Virus record (IMG/VR): IMGVR_UViG_3300032288_001494
Coordinates: 1 to 25,105 of that record
DNA: 25,105 nt
Origin: a virus
Direction: 5' to 3' (one strand)
Below are positions 5,043-10,523 of this stretch, in pieces. The first letter of the stretch is position 1, and the number at the start of each line of letters is the position of its first letter. Position numbers and translations under genes: made by a program. The notes under the pieces are model-generated. The model saw nothing but the letters and a program-made list of their open reading frames with translations, made no database searches and had not been told where the DNA came from.

Positions 5043-5682
5043 TGCTATCAACTACATATTGCGTTAGCCGTTCCAATCTGAATTTAGTTTTGAGCTTATT
5101 TTCAGAAATTTCTACGGCACCATTTTGCAACAGATATTCCCTTGCCGCTTGCCGTTTTGTCTCGTCAAGTGGCGACAGGTCATACGTTGTTGGGGTTAGC
5201 TTGCCGGGTGCGACAGCTTGCACGATTTTGGCTACATCACCCTCAAGCACTTTCTTGCCACCCACAATCTCACCTGGTGTACGACCAGTCTTTTGCAGAG
5301 GTTTTACCGATGCTACTGCGGCGTTACCGTCACAATCCTCTGGTGCTATACCGCACGCCGACATCAGCCCATAGCGCCTTGCATAGGTCAAAGCTGAACC
5401 GAAGCCGTGAGCATCTTGTTTAGACGCTGGTACGTGCAGTTTTCCACACGATAGAGATTCTCCACTCTCGTGGATAAATATGGTTTCCACCAATGCGCCA
5501 TTGTTACACTCATGTACCGTTTGAATTAGCCCTATTCCGTTATCGTTTAATGCGTCTATTACTGCCTCGACACACGCCGACAAATCAGCATACTTCGATC
5601 TGAAATGTGGGTTAGTGCTAGTCTTTAGCGCTGGTCCAAAAGCTTTTTGTGCTTTTACAAAAGCTGCGTAAATTGTTTTCAT
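5026..5682 (-). CDS. erf: ERF-family single-strand annealing recombinase
   Basis: A 218-residue protein with all the ERF hallmarks: KAFGPALKTSTNPHFRSKYADL (13-34), a central strand LVETIFIHESGESL, GSALTYARRYGLMSACGIA (95-113) and the acidic EDCDGNAA (115-122). A variable linker and helical C-terminus follow. ERF proteins (P22 Erf type) form rings that anneal complementary single strands for genome circularisation and recombination. A strong GGAGG lies six bases before the ATG, which overlaps the preceding stop (TAATG). Length is usual for the family. It pairs naturally with the SSB-like protein at 3259-3564 and the resolvase-like nuclease at 754-1083. Confidence 0.92.
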   Translation of the reverse strand: MKTIYAAFVKAQKAFGPALKTSTNPHFRSKYADLSACVEAVIDALNDNGIGLIQTVHECNNGALVETIFIHESGESLSCGKLHVPASKQDAHGFGSALTYARRYGLMSACGIAPEDCDGNAAVASVKPLQKTGRTPGEIVGGKKVLEGDVAKIVQAVAPGKLTPTTYDLSPLDETKRQAAREYLLQNGAVEISENKLKTKFRLERLTQYVVDSNEENT

Positions 5683-5885
5683 TATAAACCTCCAAAATTA
5701 AATACAGCCTCGTCTATTTGTTCCAACAGATTCTCTGGGTGTACGTTGGTTTCTGCGGCAATCTGATTCCAACCGTCCTCTGGTTCGAGGACTAATCTGT
5801 CGCCGTCCTTACTGGCTTTTACCCAAAATTCTACATCGTTATGTTTCATGAGTAGACGCCAATCGCCTAACTGTAATATGTCCAT
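5682..5885 (-). CDS. Hypothetical protein (67 aa)
   Basis: A 67-residue acidic protein, MDILQLGDWRLLMKHNDVEF onward, ending LLEQIDEAVFNFGGL. The ATG at 5885 has a clear GGAGA five bases upstream; in-frame ATGs further up (5894, 5951, 5984) lie in the control region without ribosome-binding sites. Its stop overlaps the ERF start by one base (TAATG), so it probably feeds ribosomes to ERF. No domain is recognised. Confidence 0.65.
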   Translation of the reverse strand: MDILQLGDWRLLMKHNDVEFWVKASKDGDRLVLEPEDGWNQIAAETNVHPENLLEQIDEAVFNFGGL

Positions 5886-5985
5886 TTTTGTCTCCATTTT
5901 CGTTTCAATCTCAATTTTCCAAAATATTTTTGGGATCGAGAAATTATCCATACTATGTGTATACACTATGCGTACATAATGCACA
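5886..5985. promoter_or_regulatory. AT-rich spacer with GTGTATACAC palindrome, possible leftward control site
   Basis: A 100-bp gap, long for this compact block, lies upstream of the 67-aa gene and ERF. It contains the perfect 10-bp palindrome GTGTATACAC (5957-5966). On the minus strand, GATAAT (5943-5948) could be a -10, but I see no matching -35 at 16-18 bp. The 11-mer TAGTGTATACA recurs on the plus strand at 22083-22093. A promoter or operator is plausible but unproven. Confidence 0.35.
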
Positions 5986-6216
5986 CTACCGCTTTTTAGG
6001 TTTTTGAGGGGTCAGAATCACATCGTGTTCGCTGTCGACTTGCTCAGTGATATATTCTACTCCGTGCAGTAAACTGCGACTGCAACCGTAGTGCGCTGTC
6101 TCACACGTGAGCGTATGCAACGTTCTCTCACACGCTACGAGTATGAGACCGATTGTGACCGGTACCCCGACGATCATCGATGTAACCGTGAACCAGCACC
6201 ATAATTTATTGACCAT
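5986..6216 (-). CDS. Single-span membrane protein (76 aa)
   Basis: A 76-residue protein. A hydrophobic anchor (about 6-29, WCWFTVTSMIVGVPVTIGLI) is followed by a cysteine-containing region (CERTLHTLTCETAHYGCSRS) and a charged, lysine-ending tail. The topology is probably N-in with the cysteine domain in the periplasm, where disulfides could form. GAGGTGG lies just upstream of ATG 6216, which overlaps the end of the lipoprotein gene by 11 bases. It belongs to a run of four envelope-directed genes. The role is unknown; a spanin or superinfection-exclusion part is possible. Confidence 0.6.
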   Translation of the reverse strand: MVNKLWCWFTVTSMIVGVPVTIGLILVACERTLHTLTCETAHYGCSRSLLHGVEYITEQVDSEHDVILTPQKPKKR

Positions 6217-6475
6217 TTTCCACCTCTTTGTTGCTTGCAATTAGCCCCTTAGACAACATTTCCCACACTGAGAGCCGTTGTATTTGTTGCTCACGTTGTT
6301 GCCAGTATGCCGTGTTACCGTTCGGCCGTGAGGTCTTGGCTTGTGCGACCATGCCAACCACACCATCGTGATACGCACGAATACCCTCCGGTGTGCCGTA
6401 AATCACAACACCATCGGACAGCAATCCGCATCCAGATAAAAGACAACACAAAGCACCAGCGCATATAATACGCAT
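6206..6475 (-). CDS. Phage lipoprotein (89 aa)
   Basis: An 89-residue protein with a textbook lipoprotein signal: MRIICAGALCCLLSGC, where LLSGC is the lipobox and C16 the lipidated cysteine. The mature part (about 74 residues) is polar and ends in a helical segment (QQREQQIQRLSVWEMLSKGL). I chose ATG 6475 because GGAGGG lies just before it; an ATG at 6487 would lengthen the signal without a ribosome-binding site. Phage lipoproteins in early operons often block superinfection, while Rz1-type ones are proline-rich and lie in lysis cassettes. This one is neither proline-rich nor near lysis genes. Confidence 0.75.
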   Translation of the reverse strand: MRIICAGALCCLLSGCGLLSDGVVIYGTPEGIRAYHDGVVGMVAQAKTSRPNGNTAYWQQREQQIQRLSVWEMLSKGLIASNKEVENGQ

Positions 6476-6509
6476 AAATCCCTCCATTTAATGTTGTACA
6501 GCTTCCCAA

Positions 6510-6560
6510 CTAGTCGGAATTGACTAGCCTATCGAACGCCACGCATGACGTTCTAAGGCT
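6510..6560. repeat. Two adjacent hairpins between secreted-protein genes
   Basis: CTAGTC (6510-6515) pairs with GACTAG (6522-6527) across a 6-base loop. Next to it, AGCCT-ATC-GAACG (6526-6538) pairs with CGTTC-TA-AGGCT (6549-6560). Neither is followed by a T run in the leftward direction, so they look like mRNA processing or stability structures between the 107-aa and lipoprotein genes rather than terminators. Confidence 0.45.
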
Positions 6561-6562
6561 AC

Positions 6563-6886
6563 TCATTTCCCCAATACCCACGGCTGATTCGCTGCGCCGC
6601 TATCGTCGTTCGGCACCACTTGAATGGTTTTTTCTTTGTAGAATGGATTCATAAACCCCGTAGCCGCTCGGTAAGGGTCAAATTGCGTTCGTTCTGTTTC
6701 TGTTACGGTGTATCCGTTACGGTAGGCACCATTCGCTGCGCCGTAATAGTTGGGTGGCGCAGGTACTCCAGGCACAATCGGGATCGCTTGCTCCGGGTAA
6801 TAGCCGGGAATATCTTCGGCGTACCAGTCCTGTGCTGATACTGCGAGCGGTGTCAGTAGTGCGAGGGTAAAAATTATGGGTTTCAT
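6563..6886 (-). CDS. Secreted periplasmic protein, Tyr/Pro-rich (107 aa)
   Basis: A 107-residue protein. It has a clear Sec signal peptide, MKPIIFTLALLTPLAVSAQD, with probable cleavage after AVSA (residue 18). The mature chain is rich in tyrosine, proline and asparagine (YYPEQAIPIVPGVPAPPNYY, GAYRNGYTVTE), has no cysteine, and ends NQPWVLGK. I chose ATG 6886: GGAGC lies nine bases upstream, inside the last codons of the preceding 27-aa gene. No family is recognised. Export of an early phage protein suggests action on the cell envelope. Confidence 0.65.
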   Translation of the reverse strand: MKPIIFTLALLTPLAVSAQDWYAEDIPGYYPEQAIPIVPGVPAPPNYYGAANGAYRNGYTVTETERTQFDPYRAATGFMNPFYKEKTIQVVPNDDSGAANQPWVLGK

Positions 6887-6888
6887 GG

Positions 6889-6972
6889 TTAAAAGCTCCA
6901 AAAGCATACAAGGATTAGGTACCACGCTGCGAAGTTAGCCAGGCCGCATAGTAGTTGTAGGAATAGCGTCAT
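6889..6972 (-). CDS. 27-residue membrane peptide
   Basis: The reading frame MTLFLQLLCGLANFAAWYLI-LVCFWSF is one hydrophobic helix with no charged residue. GGAGAT lies eight bases before the ATG, within the leader cassette shared by neighbouring genes (GGAGATATGACTATATG). The TAA is followed after two bases by the next ATG, which indicates coupling with the secreted protein. Small phage membrane peptides of this size often modulate host envelope proteins. The function here is unknown. Confidence 0.55.
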   Translation of the reverse strand: MTLFLQLLCGLANFAAWYLILVCFWSF

Positions 6973-6993
6973 ATAGTCATATCTCCGTTGTTG

Positions 6994-7446
6994 TTAGTTC
7001 GTTTGGTAAATGTAAAACTCCACTACCTTCTCGCCAACTTCATGCTCCGCACCATCGTATGAACTAATGAAATGCCCACGCCCATCACACCTGATCGCAT
7101 CTTCGATAAAGTGATCAAGGTCTTCTATAAGAGCTTCCACAATGGAATTAGCGTTCTCACAAAGCTTCCCCTGCATTTGCTTGAAAGCTTCGATCTGATC
7201 GTCGTCTAATCCGTGTTTAGTGTGTGAACTGATAAACTCGGCATTAAATGCCCATAGGCTATCTTTAATGCGTTCTGCCGCTAATTCGTCGGCCTCCTCA
7301 TCAGTAAGCACAAGATACTCGTTGCCTTCAGCTTCAAACGTGTTGTCACCATATCCAGCGATACTGATCTCGTTAGCGTCACAGTTTAGATGTTTAGCTA
7401 GTGCGTACATGCGTGGATACATTGTTTCTGTGTTCGTCGTGTTCAT
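6994..7446 (-). CDS. Conserved phage early protein (150 aa)
   Basis: A 150-residue acidic protein: MYPRMYALAKHLNCDANEIS, then GNEYLVLTDEEADELAAERIKDSLWAFNAEFI, QIEAFKQMQGKLCENANSIV, and an end on DGRGHFISSYDGAEHEVGE. This pattern (short region, YLVLTDEEAD, SLWAFNAEF, DGRGHFLSxYDG) is one I recognise from many phages as an uncharacterised early protein. I chose ATG 7446 over 7482 because AAGGATTACGACT, the shared leader, precedes it and the longer form would overlap the upstream gene's end. The function is unknown. Confidence 0.75.
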   Translation of the reverse strand: MNTTNTETMYPRMYALAKHLNCDANEISIAGYGDNTFEAEGNEYLVLTDEEADELAAERIKDSLWAFNAEFISSHTKHGLDDDQIEAFKQMQGKLCENANSIVEALIEDLDHFIEDAIRCDGRGHFISSYDGAEHEVGEKVVEFYIYQTN

Positions 7447-7463
7447 AGTCGTAATCCTTTGTA

Positions 7464-7658
7464 TTAGTATGGGTTTGTCCAATTAAACGCTTGCGTGTCT
7501 GAAACTTGGCGATCTTTGTTAAGCATATCCACGAAGTTGTTAAACTCTTCTCTTTTCATAATCTGATCTCCCCTAGCATCTGGGTTACTTGCGACAATTT
7601 CACGCCACATCTCTGAGAACATAGCGATCACTTCTTTCTTTGTTAGTTTGCGTCTCAT
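7464..7658 (-). CDS. Hypothetical early protein (64 aa)
   Basis: A 64-residue basic helical protein (MRRKLTKKEVIAMFSEMWRE, REEFNNFVDMLNKDRQ), ending FNWTNPY. GGAGATACGACTATG, the shared leader, precedes the ATG. No domain is recognised. Small size and position in a chain of tiny early genes suggest a host-takeover or accessory product. Confidence 0.65.
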   Translation of the reverse strand: MRRKLTKKEVIAMFSEMWREIVASNPDARGDQIMKREEFNNFVDMLNKDRQVSDTQAFNWTNPY

Positions 7659-7685
7659 AGTCGTATCTCCAATTAATCGTTAAAT

Positions 7686-7937
7686 TTACAACGTTTCAAA
7701 ATGGGTACTTACCAGCGACATGATGATTTTATTATCAGTCGCAGCTTCAATCACTGTTGTTAGTTCTTCGTTGGTGTACGTGACGTCATCAAAATAGGTT
7801 TGCACTAATTCAAGCAACGATGGGAATTTTAATATGCTGCTTCCGTTAATATCGTAATTTTCGGTTACGCAGCTTTCGAGGTAATCGACAACTGCTTCGA
7901 TGCTGGTAAATTCTTCAGTTAGTGTTTTCTTGCTCAT
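7686..7937 (-). CDS. Hypothetical early protein (83 aa)
   Basis: An 83-residue acidic, mostly helical protein (MSKKTLTEEFTSIEAVVDYL, LELVQTYFDDVTYTNEELTT). The leader AAGGAGATACGGACT lies immediately before ATG 7937. No motif is recognised. The low isoelectric point and small size are typical of phage early proteins that bind host proteins, but that is only a guess. Confidence 0.65.
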   Translation of the reverse strand: MSKKTLTEEFTSIEAVVDYLESCVTENYDINGSSILKFPSLLELVQTYFDDVTYTNEELTTVIEAATDNKIIMSLVSTHFETL

Positions 7938-7950
7938 AGTCCGTATCTCC

Positions 7951-8046
7951 TTAGTTGGCTAAATGTAGCAAAGTAATAAAGGTAACGATGAAGCATCCGC
8001 TGATGCCGATAACTGCTAATCTGTAGATCGTGTCGTCGTTATTCAT
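7951..8046 (-). CDS. 31-residue membrane peptide
   Basis: The frame reads MNNDDTIYRLAVIGISGCFI-VTFITLLHLAN. An acidic N-terminus is followed by a single membrane helix from about residue 8 to 29. AGGA lies eight bases before ATG 8046, which overlaps the upstream stop by eight bases. Its TAA runs directly into the shared leader of the next gene. The hydrophobic layout and coupling make translation likely; the function is unknown. Confidence 0.5.
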   Translation of the reverse strand: MNNDDTIYRLAVIGISGCFIVTFITLLHLAN

Positions 8047-8206
8047 CGTTTTGATCCTCTTCTTCTACGTACCCCTCACAATGCGCCATGTCTGCTACAT
8101 CCGCTTCGCTCATGTAGCGTAGGCAGGAAAGGGCTACCGACTCCCACGAGATAATGCCTTGCTCGCAGAAATCGATTAGTGTGTTTGTCGCTTTTCGTGT
8201 TGTCAT
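8039..8206 (-). CDS. Conserved small acidic early protein (55 aa)
   Basis: A 55-residue protein (MTTRKATNTLIDFCEQGIIS, WESVALSCLRYMSEADVADM, ending EEEDQNDE). The LSCLRYMSEADVADMA segment resembles a motif in many small phage proteins of unknown role. AAGGAGACACGGACT, the shared leader, is right before ATG 8206, and the preceding gene's TAA forms part of that leader. A very acidic tail is consistent with protein or DNA-mimic interactions, though nothing more can be said. Confidence 0.65.
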   Translation of the reverse strand: MTTRKATNTLIDFCEQGIISWESVALSCLRYMSEADVADMAHCEGYVEEEDQNDE

Positions 8207-8219
8207 AGTCCGTGTCTCC

Positions 8220-8390
8220 TTACTTAGTTGTGGTTAATTGCCACGTTCCGTTACTGTCTTGCGTCCAATCAAGATGAAGGGATGCTACTAGCTCCCTAGC
8301 TCGTGAAAGCTCGTCATAGCTGTATTGGCTGTACCCATTCCGGTGTTCAACCAATACGCTGATTGCCTCGGCTATTTGTTGCGTGTTCAT
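8220..8390 (-). CDS. First early leftward gene, hypothetical (56 aa)
   Basis: A 56-residue protein (MNTQQIAEAISVLVEHRNGY, DELSRARELVASLHLDW, ending NGTWQLTTTK). ATG 8390 has AAGGAGACACGCAC just upstream. The predicted leftward promoter start is about 38 bases before the ATG, making this the first gene of the early transcript. No domain is recognised. Its rank under an operator-controlled promoter suggests an immediate-early product. Confidence 0.65.
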   Translation of the reverse strand: MNTQQIAEAISVLVEHRNGYSQYSYDELSRARELVASLHLDWTQDSNGTWQLTTTK

Positions 8391-8425
8391 GTGCGTGTCT
8401 CCTTATGTGAGGGATTAACTACCCT

Positions 8426-8438
8426 CTATGAATCATAG
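8426..8438. promoter_or_regulatory. Operator copy 1 (CTATGAATCATAG)
   Basis: A perfect 13-bp palindrome with central A. It overlaps the -10 and predicted start of the leftward promoter, so binding here would block transcription directly. It shares the TATGANTCATA core with the sites at 8467 and 8562. Confidence 0.6.
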
Positions 8439-8464
8439 TAGAGGATAAGATGTCACACAGTCAA
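8435..8464 (-). promoter_or_regulatory. Leftward early promoter (sigma-70 type)
   Basis: On the minus strand TTGACT (8464-8459), an 18-bp spacer and TACTAT (8440-8435) form a good promoter driving the early block that starts at 8390. Operator 2 touches the upstream side of the -35 and operator 1 covers the -10, a typical arrangement for a repressed phage early promoter. Confidence 0.6.
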
Positions 8465-8466
8465 TA

Positions 8467-8477
8467 TATGATTCATA
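8467..8477. promoter_or_regulatory. Operator copy 2 (TATGATTCATA)
   Basis: An 11-bp palindrome with central T, placed directly upstream of the leftward -35. Its centre is 40 bp from operator 1, about four helical turns, so bound proteins would lie on one face of the helix. Confidence 0.6.
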
Positions 8478-8561
8478 ATTATTTATAGTAAGTAAGATTA
8501 ATGGGTTAGCTACGTATTTAAAGATATTCACAAATAAATGAGAATAACATTGAATAAACTC

Positions 8562-8572
8562 TATGAGTCATC
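8562..8572. promoter_or_regulatory. Operator copy 3 (TATGAGTCATC)
   Basis: The third copy has a weaker right arm and lies 95 bp from operator 2, about nine turns. A weak rightward promoter may straddle it (TTGAAT at 8550-8555, TCGTAT at 8574-8579). A GTAACT/AGTTAC inverted repeat (8590-8595 and 8604-8609) lies a little downstream, in what would be the leader of the HTH gene. Confidence 0.45.
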
Positions 8573-8665
8573 GTCGTATCTCTCTGAGTGTAACTATCCT
8601 GCAAGTTACGAGGGTATCACTCTACTCTAGTAGACAAACTAGGCGCCTTTCAGCACTATCAGAAT

Positions 8666-8959
8666 GTGCGGCATACAGTGAGCCAATTAGAAATTGATAA
8701 AGCGCAACTGAAACCCCGGATTTTAGAGGGCTATAGGCACAACCTGCCCATTAAACGAGGTAACCTATACCAAGCCATACGTCATCGGTTGGGGCTCTCT
8801 AGAGTCGCTATGGCCGCCTTGCTGGGCATCAAGCCTGACTCCGTTAGGTACCGTGAGAGACAGAAACAACTGTATCATCCCGCTGAGGTCGTTGTGTTAT
8901 TCAGCGTATCAGGTATGACATCCGATGACTTCTTAGGATTAATGCGTGATATCGCATAG
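8666..8959 (+). CDS. HTH DNA-binding regulator (97 aa)
   Basis: A 97-residue protein, first gene of the rightward region. Residues 35-78 read as a Cro/C1-like helix-turn-helix: YQAIRHRLGLSRVAMAALLG, IKPDSVRYRERQKQ, then HPAEVVVLFSVSGM. It is the natural candidate to bind the TATGANTCATA operators just upstream and switch between early leftward and late rightward transcription; this is inferred from position. The start is GTG 8666 without a good Shine-Dalgarno; a GTG at 8678 is also in frame, and no ATG is available before the HTH. Confidence 0.7.
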   Translation: MRHTVSQLEIDKAQLKPRILEGYRHNLPIKRGNLYQAIRHRLGLSRVAMAALLGIKPDSVRYRERQKQLYHPAEVVVLFSVSGMTSDDFLGLMRDIA

Positions 8960-9177
8960 TTATAACAAATTGACCGATAACTTGTCTTATCGGGACACGC
9001 CACGCATATATAGTTTCTTAGGTAACTACCTGTTTCGATTGGAAATATTGATAGGTAATCTCTGTAATAGAGCTACGTTTCTGTTTTTAGTTTCGGATCG
9101 GAAACGCAAAGGTACCGGTACTATACATATATCCACCCTCCCAAATTTTTTACCCCTACTACCAATCAAACACGTTT
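8960..9177. other. Intergenic control region before the small terminase
   Basis: About 218 bp without a convincing gene. CCGATAA (8974-8980) and TTATCGG (8987-8993) form a 7-bp hairpin without a T run. GTTTC/GAAAC arms (9090-9105) and the perfect palindrome GTACCGGTAC (9112-9121) sit just ahead of an AT-rich TATACATATAT. The palindromes and AT-rich stretch suggest a late promoter or operator, but no -35/-10 pair with good spacing is visible. Confidence 0.4.
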
Positions 9178-9606
9178 ATGAGTGATGAAACAAACGAATC
9201 GAATGTAGAGGTGTTGCCGCCTATTATGCAGCCTAAGCCTCATACGAGGGAGCATCAGCGTAACGAAGATTTGGCGCATCAGATTAGTGATTTGGGTAGG
9301 CTAGGGTTGTCGAAGGGCAATGCGGCTATAGCTGCGAGGGTGACGGTGTATGTTTTGGAGAAGTATTACCTAGAGGATTATTTGAGTGGTGTTACGGAGA
9401 TGCAGCGTGGTTTAGCGTCTGTTGCGATTACTGAGGCTATGAATGGGAACACGCCTATTTTGTTACATTTGCTTAAGACTAAGTTGGGTTGGAGTGAGCA
9501 GCAGGTGATTGAGCATACTGGCGAGATTCGTGCTGTGGTTAGTTCCAAGCCGATGAGCAAGGAAGAATTTGTACAAAAGTATCTAACGAAAGACGACGAT
9601 CTATAG
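9178..9606 (+). CDS. Candidate terminase small subunit
   Basis: A 142-residue protein. A disordered N-terminus leads to a helical region with LGLSKGNAAIAARVTVYVLE (42-61, HTH-like), a helix LASVAITEAMNGNTPILLHLLKTKLGWSE (79-107) and QQVIEHTGEIRAV near the end. Helical repeats of the form A-x-G-N-x-x-x-(I/L)-x-(F/L)-L-K-x-x-L-G-W-x-E followed by V-E-H-T-G are typical of small terminase-like phage proteins, which recognise the packaging site and regulate the large subunit. The large subunit lies 1.6 kb downstream on the same strand, separated by small genes. No strong ribosome-binding site is visible before ATG 9178. Confidence 0.65.
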   Translation: MSDETNESNVEVLPPIMQPKPHTREHQRNEDLAHQISDLGRLGLSKGNAAIAARVTVYVLEKYYLEDYLSGVTEMQRGLASVAITEAMNGNTPILLHLLKTKLGWSEQQVIEHTGEIRAVVSSKPMSKEEFVQKYLTKDDDL

Positions 9607-9676
9607 TATGTAGACATAGACCAATGGTTCGTTAGTGGTGGGCGTTTTTGCTGTTTCCTGCCCCGGTACATGATTT

Positions 9677-9889
9677 ATGGCTAAGTCGAAGATTAACAGC
9701 GTCAGACGGCCAACATTGGTCTGTTTCATTTGTAAGAAGTGCGAGCACCGTGGGATTGGTGTGACTGAGAAGCCTTATATACAGTGCTGGCAGTGCAATA
9801 CGTGGAACAGTTGTAGGTACAGTCGGATTACTTATAAGGAGTACGATTGGTATTGGAATCGTGAGCATGGAGAGGAGTGGAAGAAATGA
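9677..9889 (+). CDS. Small zinc-ribbon protein (70 aa)
   Basis: A 70-residue basic protein. Cysteine pairs CFICKKC (16-22) and CWQCNTWNSC (37-46) can form a treble-clef or ribbon zinc site, followed by an aromatic, charged tail (YKEYDWYWNREHGEEWKK). Such proteins usually bind nucleic acid or act as small adaptors. The 70 bases between the terminase small subunit and this ATG hold no gene. It ends in an ATGA overlap with the next gene. Confidence 0.6.
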   Translation: MAKSKINSVRRPTLVCFICKKCEHRGIGVTEKPYIQCWQCNTWNSCRYSRITYKEYDWYWNREHGEEWKK

Positions 9890-10242
9890 CTAAGACACCA
9901 AAAGAGTTGGCAAAGGAATACGTGTTGTCTCGGCATGATGTCAATGTTGAGTACAGTGGCACATTAGAAGGGTGTAAGGACGATTTTCTTGCTGGCTATC
10001 AGGCGGCAGCGCCGCAGTGGATCAGCGTTAAGGATTGTTTGCTAGAGCTTAATGAGCATGGGTACAGCGACGATGTATTATTGCTGAGCCAAGATGGGAG
10101 AATAGAAGTGTCGAGCATACAGAAAGTTAAGCGCGTGGTGAAATGGCGTGGGATTGAGTCCGTAATTGAAACCGGAAATGGGACTAGGATTGAAGAGTTC
10201 ACGCATTGGATGCCGCTACCTAAATTGCCAGAGGACAAATAA
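9886..10242 (+). CDS. DUF551-type protein, copy 1 (118 aa)
   Basis: A 118-residue protein. TKTPKELAKEYV and DDFLAGYQAA precede a DUF551 core, PQWISVKDCLLELNEHGYSD...HWMPLPKLPEDK. In DUF551 the W-I-S-V-K-D-R-L-P entry and THWMPLP exit are diagnostic; its biochemical role is unknown although it is common in phages and prophages. The start is ATG 9886, overlapping the previous stop (ATGA) with GAGGA upstream; a GTG at 9877 is in frame. It is a paralogue of the 10520 gene, but here the conserved R-L-P is C-L-L, a sign of drift. Confidence 0.75.
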   Translation: MTKTPKELAKEYVLSRHDVNVEYSGTLEGCKDDFLAGYQAAAPQWISVKDCLLELNEHGYSDDVLLLSQDGRIEVSSIQKVKRVVKWRGIESVIETGNGTRIEEFTHWMPLPKLPEDK

Positions 10243-10523
10243 TGACCACATATAATTACAATCGTTACGACCAGCAATTGCGAAAGATGAACAAGTTTTA
10301 CGCTGTAACTGCGGTAATTTTAGCTGTTCTTGCCGTAGTTTTCTTGTTGTGGGGACTAATGAAGCTATTTGAGCGCTCTAAAAGCGACTGTGTAGTGGAG
10401 TTGTCCGATGGCACGGTAGTAAAGACGAAATCGTGCATATCTTGGAGTAGGACAAACGTACTGAGTTGCGACAACCACAAGAAATATTCCTTGTATGCCG
10501 TTAAATCGTGGGAGTGCAAATGA
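10242..10523 (+). CDS. Single-span membrane protein (93 aa)
   Basis: A 93-residue protein. A short N-terminal tail is followed by a strong membrane helix (about 20-43, AVTAVILAVLAVVFLLWGLM). A small domain with four cysteines (DCVVELSDG, KSCISW, LSCDNH, WECK) follows. The tail is likely periplasmic given the positive side KMNK at the start, so disulfides are possible. It overlaps the previous stop by one base (TAATG) and the next start by ATGA. It lies between the two DUF551 copies. The function is unknown. Confidence 0.6.
   Translation: MTTYNYNRYDQQLRKMNKFYAVTAVILAVLAVVFLLWGLMKLFERSKSDCVVELSDGTVVKTKSCISWSRTNVLSCDNHKKYSLYAVKSWECK

Noticed and set aside
8946-9185. 79-codon frame across the region between the HTH gene and small terminase
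   Set aside because: It starts inside the HTH gene, overlaps the terminase start, has no ribosome-binding site, and crosses several palindromes typical of control DNA.
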